Shown in pieces: positions 28,004 through 37,192 of a stretch of 64,000 nt of DNA; positions within the stretch are counted from its first letter, which is position 1, and each line of letters opens with the position of its first letter. The notes below the pieces were generated by a model, which saw only the letters and a program-made list of their open reading frames with translations, made no database searches and had not been told where the DNA came from. Position numbers and translations under genes: made by a program. The stretch covers positions 1,613,260 to 1,677,259 of the forward strand of contig NZ_CP041690.1 in NCBI RefSeq assembly GCF_008000755.1, in the 5' to 3' direction. This DNA comes from Youhaiella tibetensis (GTDB lineage Bacteria > Pseudomonadota > Alphaproteobacteria > Rhizobiales > Devosiaceae).

Positions 28004-28990
28004 ATGTACTATGTCTTGAAGCGGCTGGCGTTCTACCTGCTGGCAGCATTCGTCGCCATCACGGTGAACTTCTTCATACCCCGGCTTACCCCTGGCGATC
28101 CGGCCTCAACGATCGTGGCCACCTACTCCACGTCCATGAACGCGGAGTCACTGCAGGCCCTCAAGACGGCCTATGGCCTGACCGACGACCCTCTGGTGCA
28201 GCAGTATTTCACCTACCTGGGCAACATCTTCAAAGGCGATTTTGGGCGCTCTCTTTCGCAGTTTCCGGCGCCGGTTCTTTCGGTCATCGGGGCGGGCTTC
28301 GGTTGGTCGGCCCTGCTTGGGCTCACTGCCGTGTTCCTCAGCTTCATCATCGGATCGGGGCTCGGCGCGCTGGCTGCCTGGCGGCGCGGAGGCTTCTTCG
28401 ACCGCGTGACCCCTCCGGTGCTGCTGTTCCTGGGCTCGTTCCCGTACTTCTTCCTGGCGCTCCTGCTGTTCTACGTCTTCTGCTTTAAGCTCGGTTGGTT
28501 CCCGATGGGCAACGCCTATTCGAGCGTCAATCCGCCGCCCTTCACGCTCGCCGGCATCGGAGACGTCCTACTGCATCTGATGATGCCGGCCTTCACGATC
28601 GTTCTCGTTTCCCTCGGGCCGTGGACGCTCAACATGCGCAACGCCATGATCGGAGTGCTGAGCGAGGACTACCTGACGCTGGCCGAAGCCAAGGGGCTCC
28701 CGCCCCGGCGGGTACTTTTCGACCATGCGGTGCGAACGGCGCTGCTGCCCAATATTACGGCGCTGGGCGCCGCAATCGGGGGCGTGTTCTCGGGGCAGTT
28801 GCTCACCGAAATCGTCTTCACCTATCCCGGACTTGGTTACGCGCTCATGCGGGCCGTGAGCGCAGTGGATTACCCGCTGATGCAAGCCCTGTTTCTCATC
28901 ATCACGCTCTCGGTGCTTGCCGCAAACTTCCTCGTCGACACCGTTTACGTGTTCCTCGATCCGCGCGTCCGCGCCGGTGGGGAGGCATAA
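28004..28990 (+). CDS. ABC permease, DppB type
   Basis: 328 aa, about six membrane helices, starting MYYVLKRLAFYLLAAF as in DppB relatives. The EAA-like loop is EDYLTLAEAKG followed by FDHAVRTALLPN. It ends FLDPRVRAGGEA, the normal family terminus. The DppC-type gene starts immediately after its stop. Part of the ROK-regulated importer. Confidence 0.9.
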   Translation: MYYVLKRLAFYLLAAFVAITVNFFIPRLTPGDPASTIVATYSTSMNAESLQALKTAYGLTDDPLVQQYFTYLGNIFKGDFGRSLSQFPAPVLSVIGAGFGWSALLGLTAVFLSFIIGSGLGALAAWRRGGFFDRVTPPVLLFLGSFPYFFLALLLFYVFCFKLGWFPMGNAYSSVNPPPFTLAGIGDVLLHLMMPAFTIVLVSLGPWTLNMRNAMIGVLSEDYLTLAEAKGLPPRRVLFDHAVRTALLPNITALGAAIGGVFSGQLLTEIVFTYPGLGYALMRAVSAVDYPLMQALFLIITLSVLAANFLVDTVYVFLDPRVRAGGEA

Positions 28991-29917
28991 TTGGCCCTTA
29001 TCGATACATTTAGCGCTCGTGCGCGCCGGCAGATGCTGGGGTCCGTTCCGGTTGCGGTCGGTCTGGTTATCCTCGGGACGCTGATCCTCGTGTGCGCCCT
29101 CGCGCCGTGGATTGCTCCCTATCATCCGACGCGGGCCGTTGGCGGCATCAACGAACCTCCGTCGTTGGCACATCTTTTCGGCACGACCGGGCAGGGACAG
29201 GACGTTCTCAGCCAGTTCCTCTATGGCGGGCAGAACACCCTCTGGGTGGCCTTCGCCATCGCCGTCCTCACCACGCTGATCGCGCTCGTCGTGGCATTGA
29301 CCAGTGCCTATTTCAGAGGTTGGGTCGATGACGCGCTGACCCTGGTTTCGAATGTCTTTCTCGTCATTCCAGGCCTGCCGCTCGTCGTGGTGCTGGCGGC
29401 GTTCCTGCCGCCCGGCTCGCTCACCATCATTATCGTCCTCACCCTGACGGGTTGGGCTTTCGGGGCGCGACTTTTCCGCTCGCAGGCACTCTCGCTGCGC
29501 GAACGGGAGTTCATCGCGGCGGCCGAGGATGTCGGGGAGAGCCGGTGGCGCATAGTGGCGATCGAACTGCTGCCGAATATGGGCTCGGTCGTTGCCGCGT
29601 ACTTCGTCAACCAGGTGATCTTTGCCATCACCGCCCAGGCCTCGCTCGAGTTTCTCGGGCTGGGCAATGGCGGGCAGGTGACCTGGGGGACGATGCTGTT
29701 CTGGGCCCAGAACACCTCGGCATTGATCCGTGGGGCCTGGTGGACATTCGTGGTTCCCGGCATGGCCATCGCGCTCACCGCCTTCTCGCTGGCTCTCATC
29801 AACAACGCCGTGGACGAACTGGGCAATCCGCGCCTGCGCGCCGACAGGCTTCTGCGCCGCGCAGGCTTCCGCAAGCCCAGCGCCTCCCTCATGACCCCGG
29901 TGAAGCGCAATGACTGA
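28991..29917 (+). CDS. ABC permease, DppC type
   Basis: 308 aa. Periplasmic FGTTGQGQDVLSQFLYGG and the EAA loop REFIAAAEDVGESRWR with LLPNM support DppC. A TTG start at 28991 is inferred because GGAGG lies 5 nt upstream and the frame has no earlier start after the DppB stop. It overlaps the ATPase gene by 8 nt. Confidence 0.88.
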   Translation: MALIDTFSARARRQMLGSVPVAVGLVILGTLILVCALAPWIAPYHPTRAVGGINEPPSLAHLFGTTGQGQDVLSQFLYGGQNTLWVAFAIAVLTTLIALVVALTSAYFRGWVDDALTLVSNVFLVIPGLPLVVVLAAFLPPGSLTIIIVLTLTGWAFGARLFRSQALSLREREFIAAAEDVGESRWRIVAIELLPNMGSVVAAYFVNQVIFAITAQASLEFLGLGNGGQVTWGTMLFWAQNTSALIRGAWWTFVVPGMAIALTAFSLALINNAVDELGNPRLRADRLLRRAGFRKPSASLMTPVKRND

Positions 29918-31541
29918 GCAACCCGCACTCGAAATCTCGAACCTGAGCGTCGGTTATGCGGGGGAAAGCGGCATAATCCCGGCAGTCGAGGACGTATCAC
30001 TCTCCATTGCCCCCGGTGAGTTCGTCGGGCTCGCAGGCGAGTCCGGCTGCGGCAAGTCGACGATCGCCCAGTCGATCCTGCGTCTGCTGCGCGCGCCGGG
30101 CGTCATCACGGGAGGGACCATCCGCATCTGCGGGAGCGATGTGCTCTCCTCGGACGACGACAAGGTACGTGCCCTGCGCTGGCGCACGGCATCCATCGTG
30201 CTGCAGAATTCGCTGACCTCGCTCAACCCGGTCAAGCGCATCGGCTGGCAACTCCAGGAGGTGCTCGATCGCGCCAAAGGCAGCGAGACGGCCCGGCGAA
30301 CCCCCGCCGAGCTTCTGGAAATGGTCGATATCGACCCCGCCCGCTTGCGAGCCTTTCCGCACCAGCTCTCGGGTGGTCAGCGACAGCGCGTCGTGATCGC
30401 CATGGCGCTCGCCCTGTGTCCTGCGCTCGTTATCCTCGATGAGCCCACCACCGCGCTCGATGTGATCGTGCAGCAGGAGATATTCGTCACGGTCAAGGCT
30501 TTGCAGCAACGCATGGGCTTTGCCGTCCTGCTCATCACCCACGATCTGCCCTTGCTCTTCGATGTCGCGGACAGGATTGCCGTGATGAAGGATGGCAGGA
30601 TCGTCGAAAACGCGACCATCGAGGACTTCCGCCGAAACCCCAGGCATCCCTATTCTCGTGTCCTGATCGAGGCGACGCCTCGGTTGAACCTCTCCGGGCC
30701 GGGTTCGGCGCGGCCGCCGTCGGCTGCTCATCCGGTCCTGGAGACGGCGCATCTGAGGAAAACCTATGGCGACGCCCCCTGGTCGCACGCATCCGCCCTG
30801 GTAGCCGTCGATGATGTTTCGCTGCGGGTCGCGCCCAGTGAGATCGTGGCCATTGTCGGTGCGTCAGGCAGCGGGAAATCCACGCTGGGACGCATGGTGA
30901 CGGGTCTCATTCGCCCGACCTCGGGCGACATTCTGCTCGACGGTCGCCCACCGGTGCCCGTCTCGCAGCGCAGGAAGGGGCAATCCCGCGCGGCCCAGAT
31001 GGTCTTCCAGGACGTCTATGGTTCGCTCAATCCCCTGCATACGATCGGCCATCACCTCCGCCGCGCGGTCATCTCCGCGCCCAGTGGCGGCAGGGACGTT
31101 GCCAGGCGGGTTGACGACCTGCTGGCCGAGGTCGGGCTGACGCCTCCCTCCAATTACCTCGATCGTCGTCCGCACGAATTGTCGGGCGGCCAGCGTCAGC
31201 GCGTGGGCCTCGCTCGTGCCCTGGCGGCATCGCCAAAGCTTCTGGTGGCGGACGAACCCGTCTCGATGCTCGACGTTTCCATCCGCCGCGACATCCTCAG
31301 TCTCATTGCGCGGCTGCGCGACGAACAGGGCGTGGCTGTTCTCTACATCACGCACGACGTGATCAGCGCAGGCTACATCGCCGATCGGATCGTGGTCATG
31401 CACCGCGGCCAGATCGTTGAGGAGGGCCCCGCCAAGGCGGTGCTCGCCAATCCCCGGCACGACTACACCCGCCGCCTCATCGCCGCCGTTCCAGGCGGCA
31501 TCGCTCCGGCCGACGCGGCCGCCCTCCAACCAGCGACCTGA
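29910..31541 (+). CDS. Fused double ABC ATPase (DppD-DppF type)
   Basis: 543 aa with two nucleotide-binding domains: Walker A GESGCGKST near residue 42 with signature LSGGQRQR near 155, and GASGSGKST near 318 with LSGGQRQR near 425. In the second domain Walker B reads LLVADEPVSMLD. It drives the ROK-linked importer. It overlaps the DppC-type gene by 8 nt and precedes the TIM-barrel gene by 2 nt. Confidence 0.9.
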   Translation: MTEQPALEISNLSVGYAGESGIIPAVEDVSLSIAPGEFVGLAGESGCGKSTIAQSILRLLRAPGVITGGTIRICGSDVLSSDDDKVRALRWRTASIVLQNSLTSLNPVKRIGWQLQEVLDRAKGSETARRTPAELLEMVDIDPARLRAFPHQLSGGQRQRVVIAMALALCPALVILDEPTTALDVIVQQEIFVTVKALQQRMGFAVLLITHDLPLLFDVADRIAVMKDGRIVENATIEDFRRNPRHPYSRVLIEATPRLNLSGPGSARPPSAAHPVLETAHLRKTYGDAPWSHASALVAVDDVSLRVAPSEIVAIVGASGSGKSTLGRMVTGLIRPTSGDILLDGRPPVPVSQRRKGQSRAAQMVFQDVYGSLNPLHTIGHHLRRAVISAPSGGRDVARRVDDLLAEVGLTPPSNYLDRRPHELSGGQRQRVGLARALAASPKLLVADEPVSMLDVSIRRDILSLIARLRDEQGVAVLYITHDVISAGYIADRIVVMHRGQIVEEGPAKAVLANPRHDYTRRLIAAVPGGIAPADAAALQPAT

Positions 31542-31543
31542 AC

Positions 31544-32617
31544 ATGACAAGTCTCACTGTCCCTCCAATTCGTGTCGGCATAGACGGCCGAAAGTTCCCT
31601 CGTGCCTCCGAACTGGGTCCGATCAAACTCATCGAGCGCTGCGCCGAACTCGGCCATGAAGGTGTCTTCTTCCGCACGGTGCTCGATGTCTCGCCCACCC
31701 TCGACCGTGGCTTCCTGCGCGCGGTCAAGCAGCGCGCCGATGATTTCGGCCTCTACCTCGAAATGGGCCTGGGCAAGATCAACCCCTACAACACCCCCGA
31801 AGCCCCCGAAGTGCGCGATGTCGGCAAGGGCGACTACCTGCTCGGCATGACCCGCATGATCGAGGCCACCACCGAGATCGGCTGTACGGCGCTCTGGGGC
31901 GATACCGCGAACTATCAGCGGCACGACTGGGGCCTCCATGCCATCGACCGCTATCGCACCGACGTCACCTGGGAGGACCAGCTCGACGCTACGCGGAAGT
32001 TCCTGCTGCGGCTTGCGCCGGTGCTCAAGGATCATGGGGCCGTCGTTGCCATCGAGACGCACGAGGAAATCACCACGACCGAGATCGTGCGGCTGATCGA
32101 GGCTGTAGGCACGGACGTGGCCGGTGTCACGCTCGACCTGGCTAACGTCGTGGTGCGCGGGGAGGATCCGGTGGCGGCCACCCGGCGCGTGGCGCCCTAT
32201 GTGCGCAAGACCCACATGCGGGACCTCATTCTCTTCGAGCGCCCGATGGGGTTGGAGCGACAGATCCGCGCCATCGGCGACGGACTTATCGATTGGCAAG
32301 CCGTGCTTGGCGCGCTCTTCGCTGCCGGGGTCAATCCCAACTTCACCATCGAGAATGTCTGGGGTCCGGACAGGAATCAGATTCCGCTCTTCGATCCGGA
32401 TTGGCAGGCCCGTCAGCCCGATGCCGAACTCGGCGAGATCCTCGAACTCATCCGTCTTTCGCGCCTCTTCGAGGCCGCGGTCCGTGCCGGCACGATGCCG
32501 CCGCCGGACGACTACTATTCCGTCCAGGCCGATCTCCCCGAGCTGGAAGGTTTCGTCGAGCGTAGCGCTCGAGCCCTCAAATCCGCGGCAGCAGCCCTCG
32601 CCGCCGCAAAGGAGTGA
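31544..32617 (+). CDS. Xylose-isomerase-like TIM-barrel protein (paralog 1 of 4)
   Basis: 357 aa of the AP-endonuclease-2/sugar isomerase fold. The divalent-metal set can be read as Glu161 (ETHEEITTTE), Asp188, His214 and Glu260. It shares with paralogs 2 and 4 the N-terminal VGIDGRK, the FRTVLD.SPTLD segment, a YRTDVTW motif and THEEIT. Isomerase or epimerase chemistry on a sugar or sugar acid is inferred from the fold; the substrate is unknown. It is longer than hydroxypyruvate isomerase (about 260 aa), so that assignment is disfavoured. It is coupled to the importer upstream and to the PIG-L deacetylase 7 nt downstream. Confidence 0.82.
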   Translation: MTSLTVPPIRVGIDGRKFPRASELGPIKLIERCAELGHEGVFFRTVLDVSPTLDRGFLRAVKQRADDFGLYLEMGLGKINPYNTPEAPEVRDVGKGDYLLGMTRMIEATTEIGCTALWGDTANYQRHDWGLHAIDRYRTDVTWEDQLDATRKFLLRLAPVLKDHGAVVAIETHEEITTTEIVRLIEAVGTDVAGVTLDLANVVVRGEDPVAATRRVAPYVRKTHMRDLILFERPMGLERQIRAIGDGLIDWQAVLGALFAAGVNPNFTIENVWGPDRNQIPLFDPDWQARQPDAELGEILELIRLSRLFEAAVRAGTMPPPDDYYSVQADLPELEGFVERSARALKSAAAALAAAKE

Positions 32618-32624
32618 TGTTTAG

Positions 32625-33446
32625 ATGAATTACCCGCTCAAGGTCCTCGTCATCGAGGCGCATCCGGACGAGGCCGAAATGTATGCCGGCGGCACCATGC
32701 GGCTCCTCGCCGACAAGGGCGCTGCCGTCAAGTTCATGTCCCTGACCAACGGCGACGCCGGCCACCATCTCATGGAACGCGGGCCGCTCAAGCGTCGACG
32801 CGCCCGTGAGGCCTACGCCGCGGCTCGCCTCTTGGGTGTGCTCGACTATGAAATTCTCGATAATCACGACGGCGAGTTGATGCCCGACCTGGCGCTGCGC
32901 CAGAAGGTCATCTCGGCCATCTGCCGCTGGCAGGCCGACGTGGTGATCACCTTCCACGACGAGTGTGATGGGCACCTGGACAACCGCAACGCCGCCAGGG
33001 TCGTGCGCGAAGCCGTCGGCTTCTCAGGCAATGCCAACATCGTGGGCGATGTGCCGGCCCTCGAGCGTGCTCCCATCTGCCTCAAGATGACCGACTATGG
33101 CGCGATTGGCGTCCATCGGCATGATGTGGTCTTCGATGGCGACGCCTCGATCGAGGCCAAGCTGAAAGCTTGTGCCGCCCACGCAACCCAGTTCCTCGAA
33201 TACGCACCATTCGAGCGCGGCTTCCTGGACGAAGCAGAGGTCGCCACCGACTGGCCGTCGCAACGCGCCCTGGTCCTCAAGCACTGGCCCGAATTCATGT
33301 ATGCCCTCGAGGAAATGCGGCCCGCCCTGCGAGCGCGCTACGGCGAGGCTCGAGGCAATGCGATCCAGTTCGCCGAGAGCTTCGACCTTGCGGGATACGG
33401 CCGCAAGGTGACGAGCCAGGAGGTGGCTGACGTCTTCGGCATCTAG
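32625..33446 (+). CDS. PIG-L/LmbE-family deacetylase
   Basis: 273 aa. The N-terminal EAHPDEAEMYAGGT matches the zinc motif AHPDDxE of LmbE/MshB-type N-deacetylases, with Glu in place of the second Asp, which normally binds zinc. The distal HLDNRNAARVV supplies the third ligand His. These enzymes deacetylate GlcNAc-type moieties. The gene closes the ROK-importer-TIM-barrel operon, with AAAGGAG before its ATG and a terminator after it. A role in deacetylating an imported N-acetyl-sugar conjugate is an inference. Confidence 0.82.
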   Translation: MNYPLKVLVIEAHPDEAEMYAGGTMRLLADKGAAVKFMSLTNGDAGHHLMERGPLKRRRAREAYAAARLLGVLDYEILDNHDGELMPDLALRQKVISAICRWQADVVITFHDECDGHLDNRNAARVVREAVGFSGNANIVGDVPALERAPICLKMTDYGAIGVHRHDVVFDGDASIEAKLKACAAHATQFLEYAPFERGFLDEAEVATDWPSQRALVLKHWPEFMYALEEMRPALRARYGEARGNAIQFAESFDLAGYGRKVTSQEVADVFGI

Positions 33447-33479
33447 CGAGTTCGGGCCCACTCCCTGGCCCGCCCTGAG

Positions 33480-33511
33480 CGCCGCGGTTCCGAAAGGGCC
33501 GCGGCGTTTCG
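33480..33511 (+). terminator. Intrinsic terminator after the PIG-L gene
   Basis: CGCCGCGG pairs with CCGCGGCG around an 11-nt loop and is followed by TTTCGTTT. It ends the ROK-linked operon. Confidence 0.7.
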
Positions 33512-33866
33512 TTTGCCTGCCTACCTAAATGTGTATCAAAAACGTATTGCGTATGTATCCAATTGATGCAAGGCTCACATCGTCAGTGGATAGCGGAGCA
33601 ACTTGCCTGAAAGCCAGGCAAAGTGCTCATAATCGCGACAGATAGGGAACGTCTGCGATAGCGCTAGTCGGACAACCGGTGCTTCTCAACTGAAGTGCTG
33701 GGTGTCGACTGATGTGCTCGGTGTGAATCATCTCTAGGAGAAAGATGATACAATATTGAGTGCGGTTAGGCGTATGTGAGGGGCGGCCTCTCTCGACACG
33801 AACCGCGTCCGCCGCGGCGACGGGAGTGGTGCAGCCAGACGTCAAACGGCTTGCAAGGAGAGAGAC
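33512..33866 (+). promoter_or_regulatory. Regulatory gap before the Tat-exported importer operon
   Basis: No gene is seen in these 355 nt. TGTATC occurs at 33532-33537 and 33554-33559 (22 bp apart, two helical turns). TTGCCTG and its exact complement CAGGCAA lie at 33603-33609 and 33615-33621. ATCATCT (33727-33733) and AGATGAT (33743-33749) form a perfect 7-bp dyad; the right half continues as AGATGATACAAT, the same 12-mer found in front of the GntR gene at 50201. These are probable GntR operators. Confidence 0.5.
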
Positions 33867-35297
33867 ATGGCCGCAGGCAACAATTCATCCAAACCTGAGG
33901 GAATTTCCCGTCGGGCCCTTCTGGCCGGCATGGCCGGCACCGCACTAGCGGGTGCGCTCGCCCCGGGCCTCATCGGCACTGCCCGGGCTGCCGGCAACGG
34001 CAAGATCGATCTGGGCGGCTATGCCGGTCCGGAACTGACGACGGAGCCGGTAACACTCCGCTTCATGCGCCAGGACTTTACGCCAGACGTCAACGCGCTG
34101 CTCGAAGGTGCCTATGCCGAGTTCACCGCGGCATACCCCAACATCACCATCACCGAAGAAAAGGTGCCGTACGGCGACCTGCAGAAGAAGCTGCTTGTCT
34201 ACATCGCCTCCAACGATGCGCCCGACATCATGATGGGGCGCACGGATTTCGCCGACGCCTACCACGCCGGCAAGGTAGCGCTGCCGCTCCAGGACTATTT
34301 TGCGCCCGAATACGTCGCCGATATTCCCGAGAACTTGCGCAACGCCGCCTCTTCGGGTGGCAACCTCTACTGCGTGCCTTGGGAAACCAGCGTCATGCTG
34401 CTCTATTTCAACCGCGACCTCTTCGAAAAGGCCGGCGTCCCAACGCCTCCCGAAGTCGAAGGGCTCGAGGGCGGCTGGACCGACGAAGAACTCATCGCGC
34501 GTCTTGAAGAGGTCAACGCCAAGCTCAAGGCTGCGGGCGATAACCAGTCCTGGGCGCTGGCGGCAGCTGGGCAGGGGAACGGTGGGCCCGGAGCCAACTA
34601 CAGCCAGCTCGAAAGCATCTGGATCCGCTCGCAGGGCGATCCCAACGCGGCAAAGGACTCGTCAGCCTACAAGACCCTCATGGGGATCAGCGACGACGGC
34701 TTGTCGGTGTCGGGCTATATCGACACGCCCGAGGCCATCAAGGGAATGCAGTATTACCAGAGCCTCTTCTCCAAGGGCCTGACACCGCTTGGCCCGGTGC
34801 CGAACCAGTTCCCCGGGGGTATCGCGGCCACATATTTCGGCGGACTGAACTTCACCAACCGCTTCCGCGTGCCGGGGCAGGAGCCGAAATTCAAATGGGG
34901 CGTGTCGCTGCCGCCCAAGGGCAACATCGTCTTTAACGGCAACGGTTCGGATTCGCCGCTCGTCTGGTCGAAGGCGAAGCACCCGGCTGAAGCCGTGGCG
35001 TTGCTGGCCTTCCTCTGCAACGACAAGAACAGGCTCGCTTTCCACAAGGCCTGGGGTTCGATGCCCTCTCGTACTTCGCTACGGACGGCCATGAGCGAGT
35101 TTGCAACCGAGCAGCCGTTCAAGATGGCCTCCGCCCTCTCAGACGCCTCCTACAGCGTGCCGCGGACACCCGGGTACTTCGACTACTTCAACGCCATGAA
35201 TCCGGCGGTCAAGGACATCGCCCTGGGCGCCGACCCGGCAAAGGTACTGCCGGATACGGCTGCGAAGATCGATCGCCTCCTGGCCAAGTACAAGTAA
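33867..35297 (+). CDS. Extracellular binding protein of sugar-type ABC importer, Tat signal
   Basis: 476 aa. The N-terminus has the twin-arginine motif SRRALLAG (about residues 14-21), a hydrophobic region and ARAAG cleavage site, so it should be exported folded through Tat. The body has the family-1 solute-binding pattern (FTAAYPNITIT, DAPDIMMGR, MLLYFNRDLFEKAGVPTPP). AAGGAG precedes the ATG. It heads an operon of two permeases and an amidohydrolase; no ATPase gene is present, so an unlinked MsmX/UgpC-like ATPase must serve it. The ligand is unknown; a nitrogen-rich ring compound is inferred from the amidohydrolase. Confidence 0.85.
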   Translation: MAAGNNSSKPEGISRRALLAGMAGTALAGALAPGLIGTARAAGNGKIDLGGYAGPELTTEPVTLRFMRQDFTPDVNALLEGAYAEFTAAYPNITITEEKVPYGDLQKKLLVYIASNDAPDIMMGRTDFADAYHAGKVALPLQDYFAPEYVADIPENLRNAASSGGNLYCVPWETSVMLLYFNRDLFEKAGVPTPPEVEGLEGGWTDEELIARLEEVNAKLKAAGDNQSWALAAAGQGNGGPGANYSQLESIWIRSQGDPNAAKDSSAYKTLMGISDDGLSVSGYIDTPEAIKGMQYYQSLFSKGLTPLGPVPNQFPGGIAATYFGGLNFTNRFRVPGQEPKFKWGVSLPPKGNIVFNGNGSDSPLVWSKAKHPAEAVALLAFLCNDKNRLAFHKAWGSMPSRTSLRTAMSEFATEQPFKMASALSDASYSVPRTPGYFDYFNAMNPAVKDIALGADPAKVLPDTAAKIDRLLAKYK

Positions 35298-35315
35298 GCC
35301 GGACCAACCGGACAA

Positions 35316-35353
35316 GCGGGGTGGCGGCCCGACCTTTCGGCCGACCGCCCCGC
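35316..35353 (+). promoter_or_regulatory. Intercistronic hairpin after the binding-protein gene
   Basis: GCGGGGTGG pairs with CCGCCCCGC (9 bp, one wobble) around a 20-nt loop that itself contains a smaller Gly-rich stem. It lies in the 87-nt gap before the first permease and has no T-run. Confidence 0.5.
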
Positions 35354-35384
35354 GTCTTCGATCAGGAAGCGCGGAGGGTGTTCC

Positions 35385-36302
35385 ATGCAGGCCACAGCGG
35401 CAAAGCCTCCCCGGGAGCGACAATGGACCGGGCAAAACAGTAACCCAATTCTTGGCCTGGCCATGATCCTGCCGGCCGCTGCGGCGCTGGCGCTGTTCCA
35501 GTTCCTGCCGCTGATCACGGCGGTGCTCAACAGTCTCCAGTCCTTCAGTCCTTTCGACCAGTCATCGACCGGCTGGGTAGGGCTGGACAACTACGCGGAG
35601 CTGCTCGCCGATCCTGCGTTCCGCTCAGCTCTCCTGAATACCTTCGTCTATATCGCCCTCATGCTTGGGCTCACCATACCGCTGGCGTTGGTGCTGGCTG
35701 TACTGCTTGACAAACGGCTGCCCGGCTCGACCTGGTCGCGCAACGCCATCATCGGGGCGCTTGCGGCATCCGAAGCGGTGACGGCGCTCATCTGGAACCA
35801 GATGTACGAGCCCTCGAGCGGCCTCTTCAACGCCATCCTCAACGCCGTGCATCTGCCGACCCAGCCGTTTCTCACTGGGAGTAGCCAGGCACTCATCAGC
35901 ATCGTCATCATGTCGGTGTGGAAGGATGTGGGGTTGCCCATGCTCATCTTTCTCGCCGGACTTCAGGCCATTCCGCGCGAACTGCCGGAGGCCGCTGAAC
36001 TCGATGGTGCCAGCGAGCGCCAGGTATTCTGGACCATCACGCTCCCCTTGCTGCGCCCCAGCATCATCGTGGCGCTGTTCATGATGACCATCACCGCCAC
36101 GCGCATGTTTACGCCCATCCTCATCATGACCCAGGGCGGTCCGCAGGGATCGACCACCAACCTTGCGCTCTATTCCTACATGCTCGGCTTCGAATTCCAG
36201 TCGCCCGGCTCCGCCTCTGCGAGCGTCGTCTGCATGCTGGTTGTGCTGGCGCTGGTCACCGCTGCCCAGAGCTTCATCCTGCGCGACAAGGAGGCGAAAT
36301 GA
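35385..36302 (+). CDS. Sugar-type ABC permease, MalF/UgpA type
   Basis: 305 aa with about six helices beginning near residue 25. SFSPFDQSSTGWVGLDNY follows the first helix as in UgpA relatives, and the EAA loop PEAAELDGASERQVF with TLPLLRP is intact. It overlaps the second permease by 4 nt (ATGA) and follows the binding-protein gene after a hairpin-containing gap. Confidence 0.92.
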   Translation: MQATAAKPPRERQWTGQNSNPILGLAMILPAAAALALFQFLPLITAVLNSLQSFSPFDQSSTGWVGLDNYAELLADPAFRSALLNTFVYIALMLGLTIPLALVLAVLLDKRLPGSTWSRNAIIGALAASEAVTALIWNQMYEPSSGLFNAILNAVHLPTQPFLTGSSQALISIVIMSVWKDVGLPMLIFLAGLQAIPRELPEAAELDGASERQVFWTITLPLLRPSIIVALFMMTITATRMFTPILIMTQGGPQGSTTNLALYSYMLGFEFQSPGSASASVVCMLVVLALVTAAQSFILRDKEAK

Positions 36303-37192
36303 CCACGGCGTCCCTAACTCTGCCGCAGGCCGGCTCCGTCGATCGCGCCGAGCGCCGTCACTTCATCGCGCGTCGCGCAGGTTCAATGATCCTCCTCGCC
36401 GCAATCGGGATCATCTTCGTCTTTCCGATCGCCTGGGCCGCACTGTCCTCGTTCAAGTCCACCAACGACATCATCACCGGCACCTTCCCCTTGTCGTGGT
36501 CCTCTTTCCTGCCGCTCCAGCCCACCTTCGAGAACTACTTCTACCTCTTCACCGAGCTCAATTTTCAGCGGAACCTGCTCAATACGCTCATCGCTGCCTG
36601 CGGGCAGGTGGGCATCGCCGTGGTGGCCTCTTCGCTTGCCGGCTACGCCTTTGCCCGCTTGCGCTTCCCCGGCAGCCGCGTGGTGTTCGCACTGTTGCTG
36701 CTGACCGCCTTCATCCCGGTCGAAGCCATCATCGTCCCGCTCTATCGCATCATGCAGTGGCTGGGCCTCGTCTCGACCTATCCCGCGCTGTTCCTGCCCT
36801 TCGCGTGCAATCCTTTCGGCATCTTCCTGATGCGCCAGGCCTTCCGGGACATTCCGCTCGAAATGGAAGAGGCCGCCAAGATCGATGGAGCAGGGCCGCT
36901 CCGCGTGTTCCTCACCATCGCTTTACCCAACGTCAAGCCGACACTGGCGACGCTCGTGCTCATCCAGTTCATCTGGTCGTGGAATGCCTATCTCTGGCCA
37001 CTTGTGATCATGCAGGACCCCAATAAGCAGATTGCCCAGGTGGCGATCGCCAATCTCAAGTCCATTCCCAATTTCCCGATGGACGGACCGCTTTTCGCTG
37101 CCGCCACGGCCGTCACCATCCCGCTGGTCATCCTCTCCATCGTGCTCCAGCGCTACTATGTCCGCGGCCTCGTTACCTCCGGAATGAAATGA
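36299..37192 (+). CDS. Sugar-type ABC permease, MalG type
   Basis: 297 aa, about six helices. The EAA loop MEEAAKIDGAGPLRVF is well conserved. The N-terminal tail has a charged ERRHFIARRAG stretch before helix one. It overlaps both neighbours by 4 nt, tying the importer to the amidohydrolase gene that follows. Confidence 0.92.
   Translation: MTTASLTLPQAGSVDRAERRHFIARRAGSMILLAAIGIIFVFPIAWAALSSFKSTNDIITGTFPLSWSSFLPLQPTFENYFYLFTELNFQRNLLNTLIAACGQVGIAVVASSLAGYAFARLRFPGSRVVFALLLLTAFIPVEAIIVPLYRIMQWLGLVSTYPALFLPFACNPFGIFLMRQAFRDIPLEMEEAAKIDGAGPLRVFLTIALPNVKPTLATLVLIQFIWSWNAYLWPLVIMQDPNKQIAQVAIANLKSIPNFPMDGPLFAAATAVTIPLVILSIVLQRYYVRGLVTSGMK

Noticed and set aside
31544-32617. Hydroxypyruvate isomerase (Hyi) in a glyoxylate pathway
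   Set aside because: Same fold, but the protein is about 100 residues longer, carries THEEIT/DGRK motifs not typical of Hyi, and no gcl or glxR gene is nearby.
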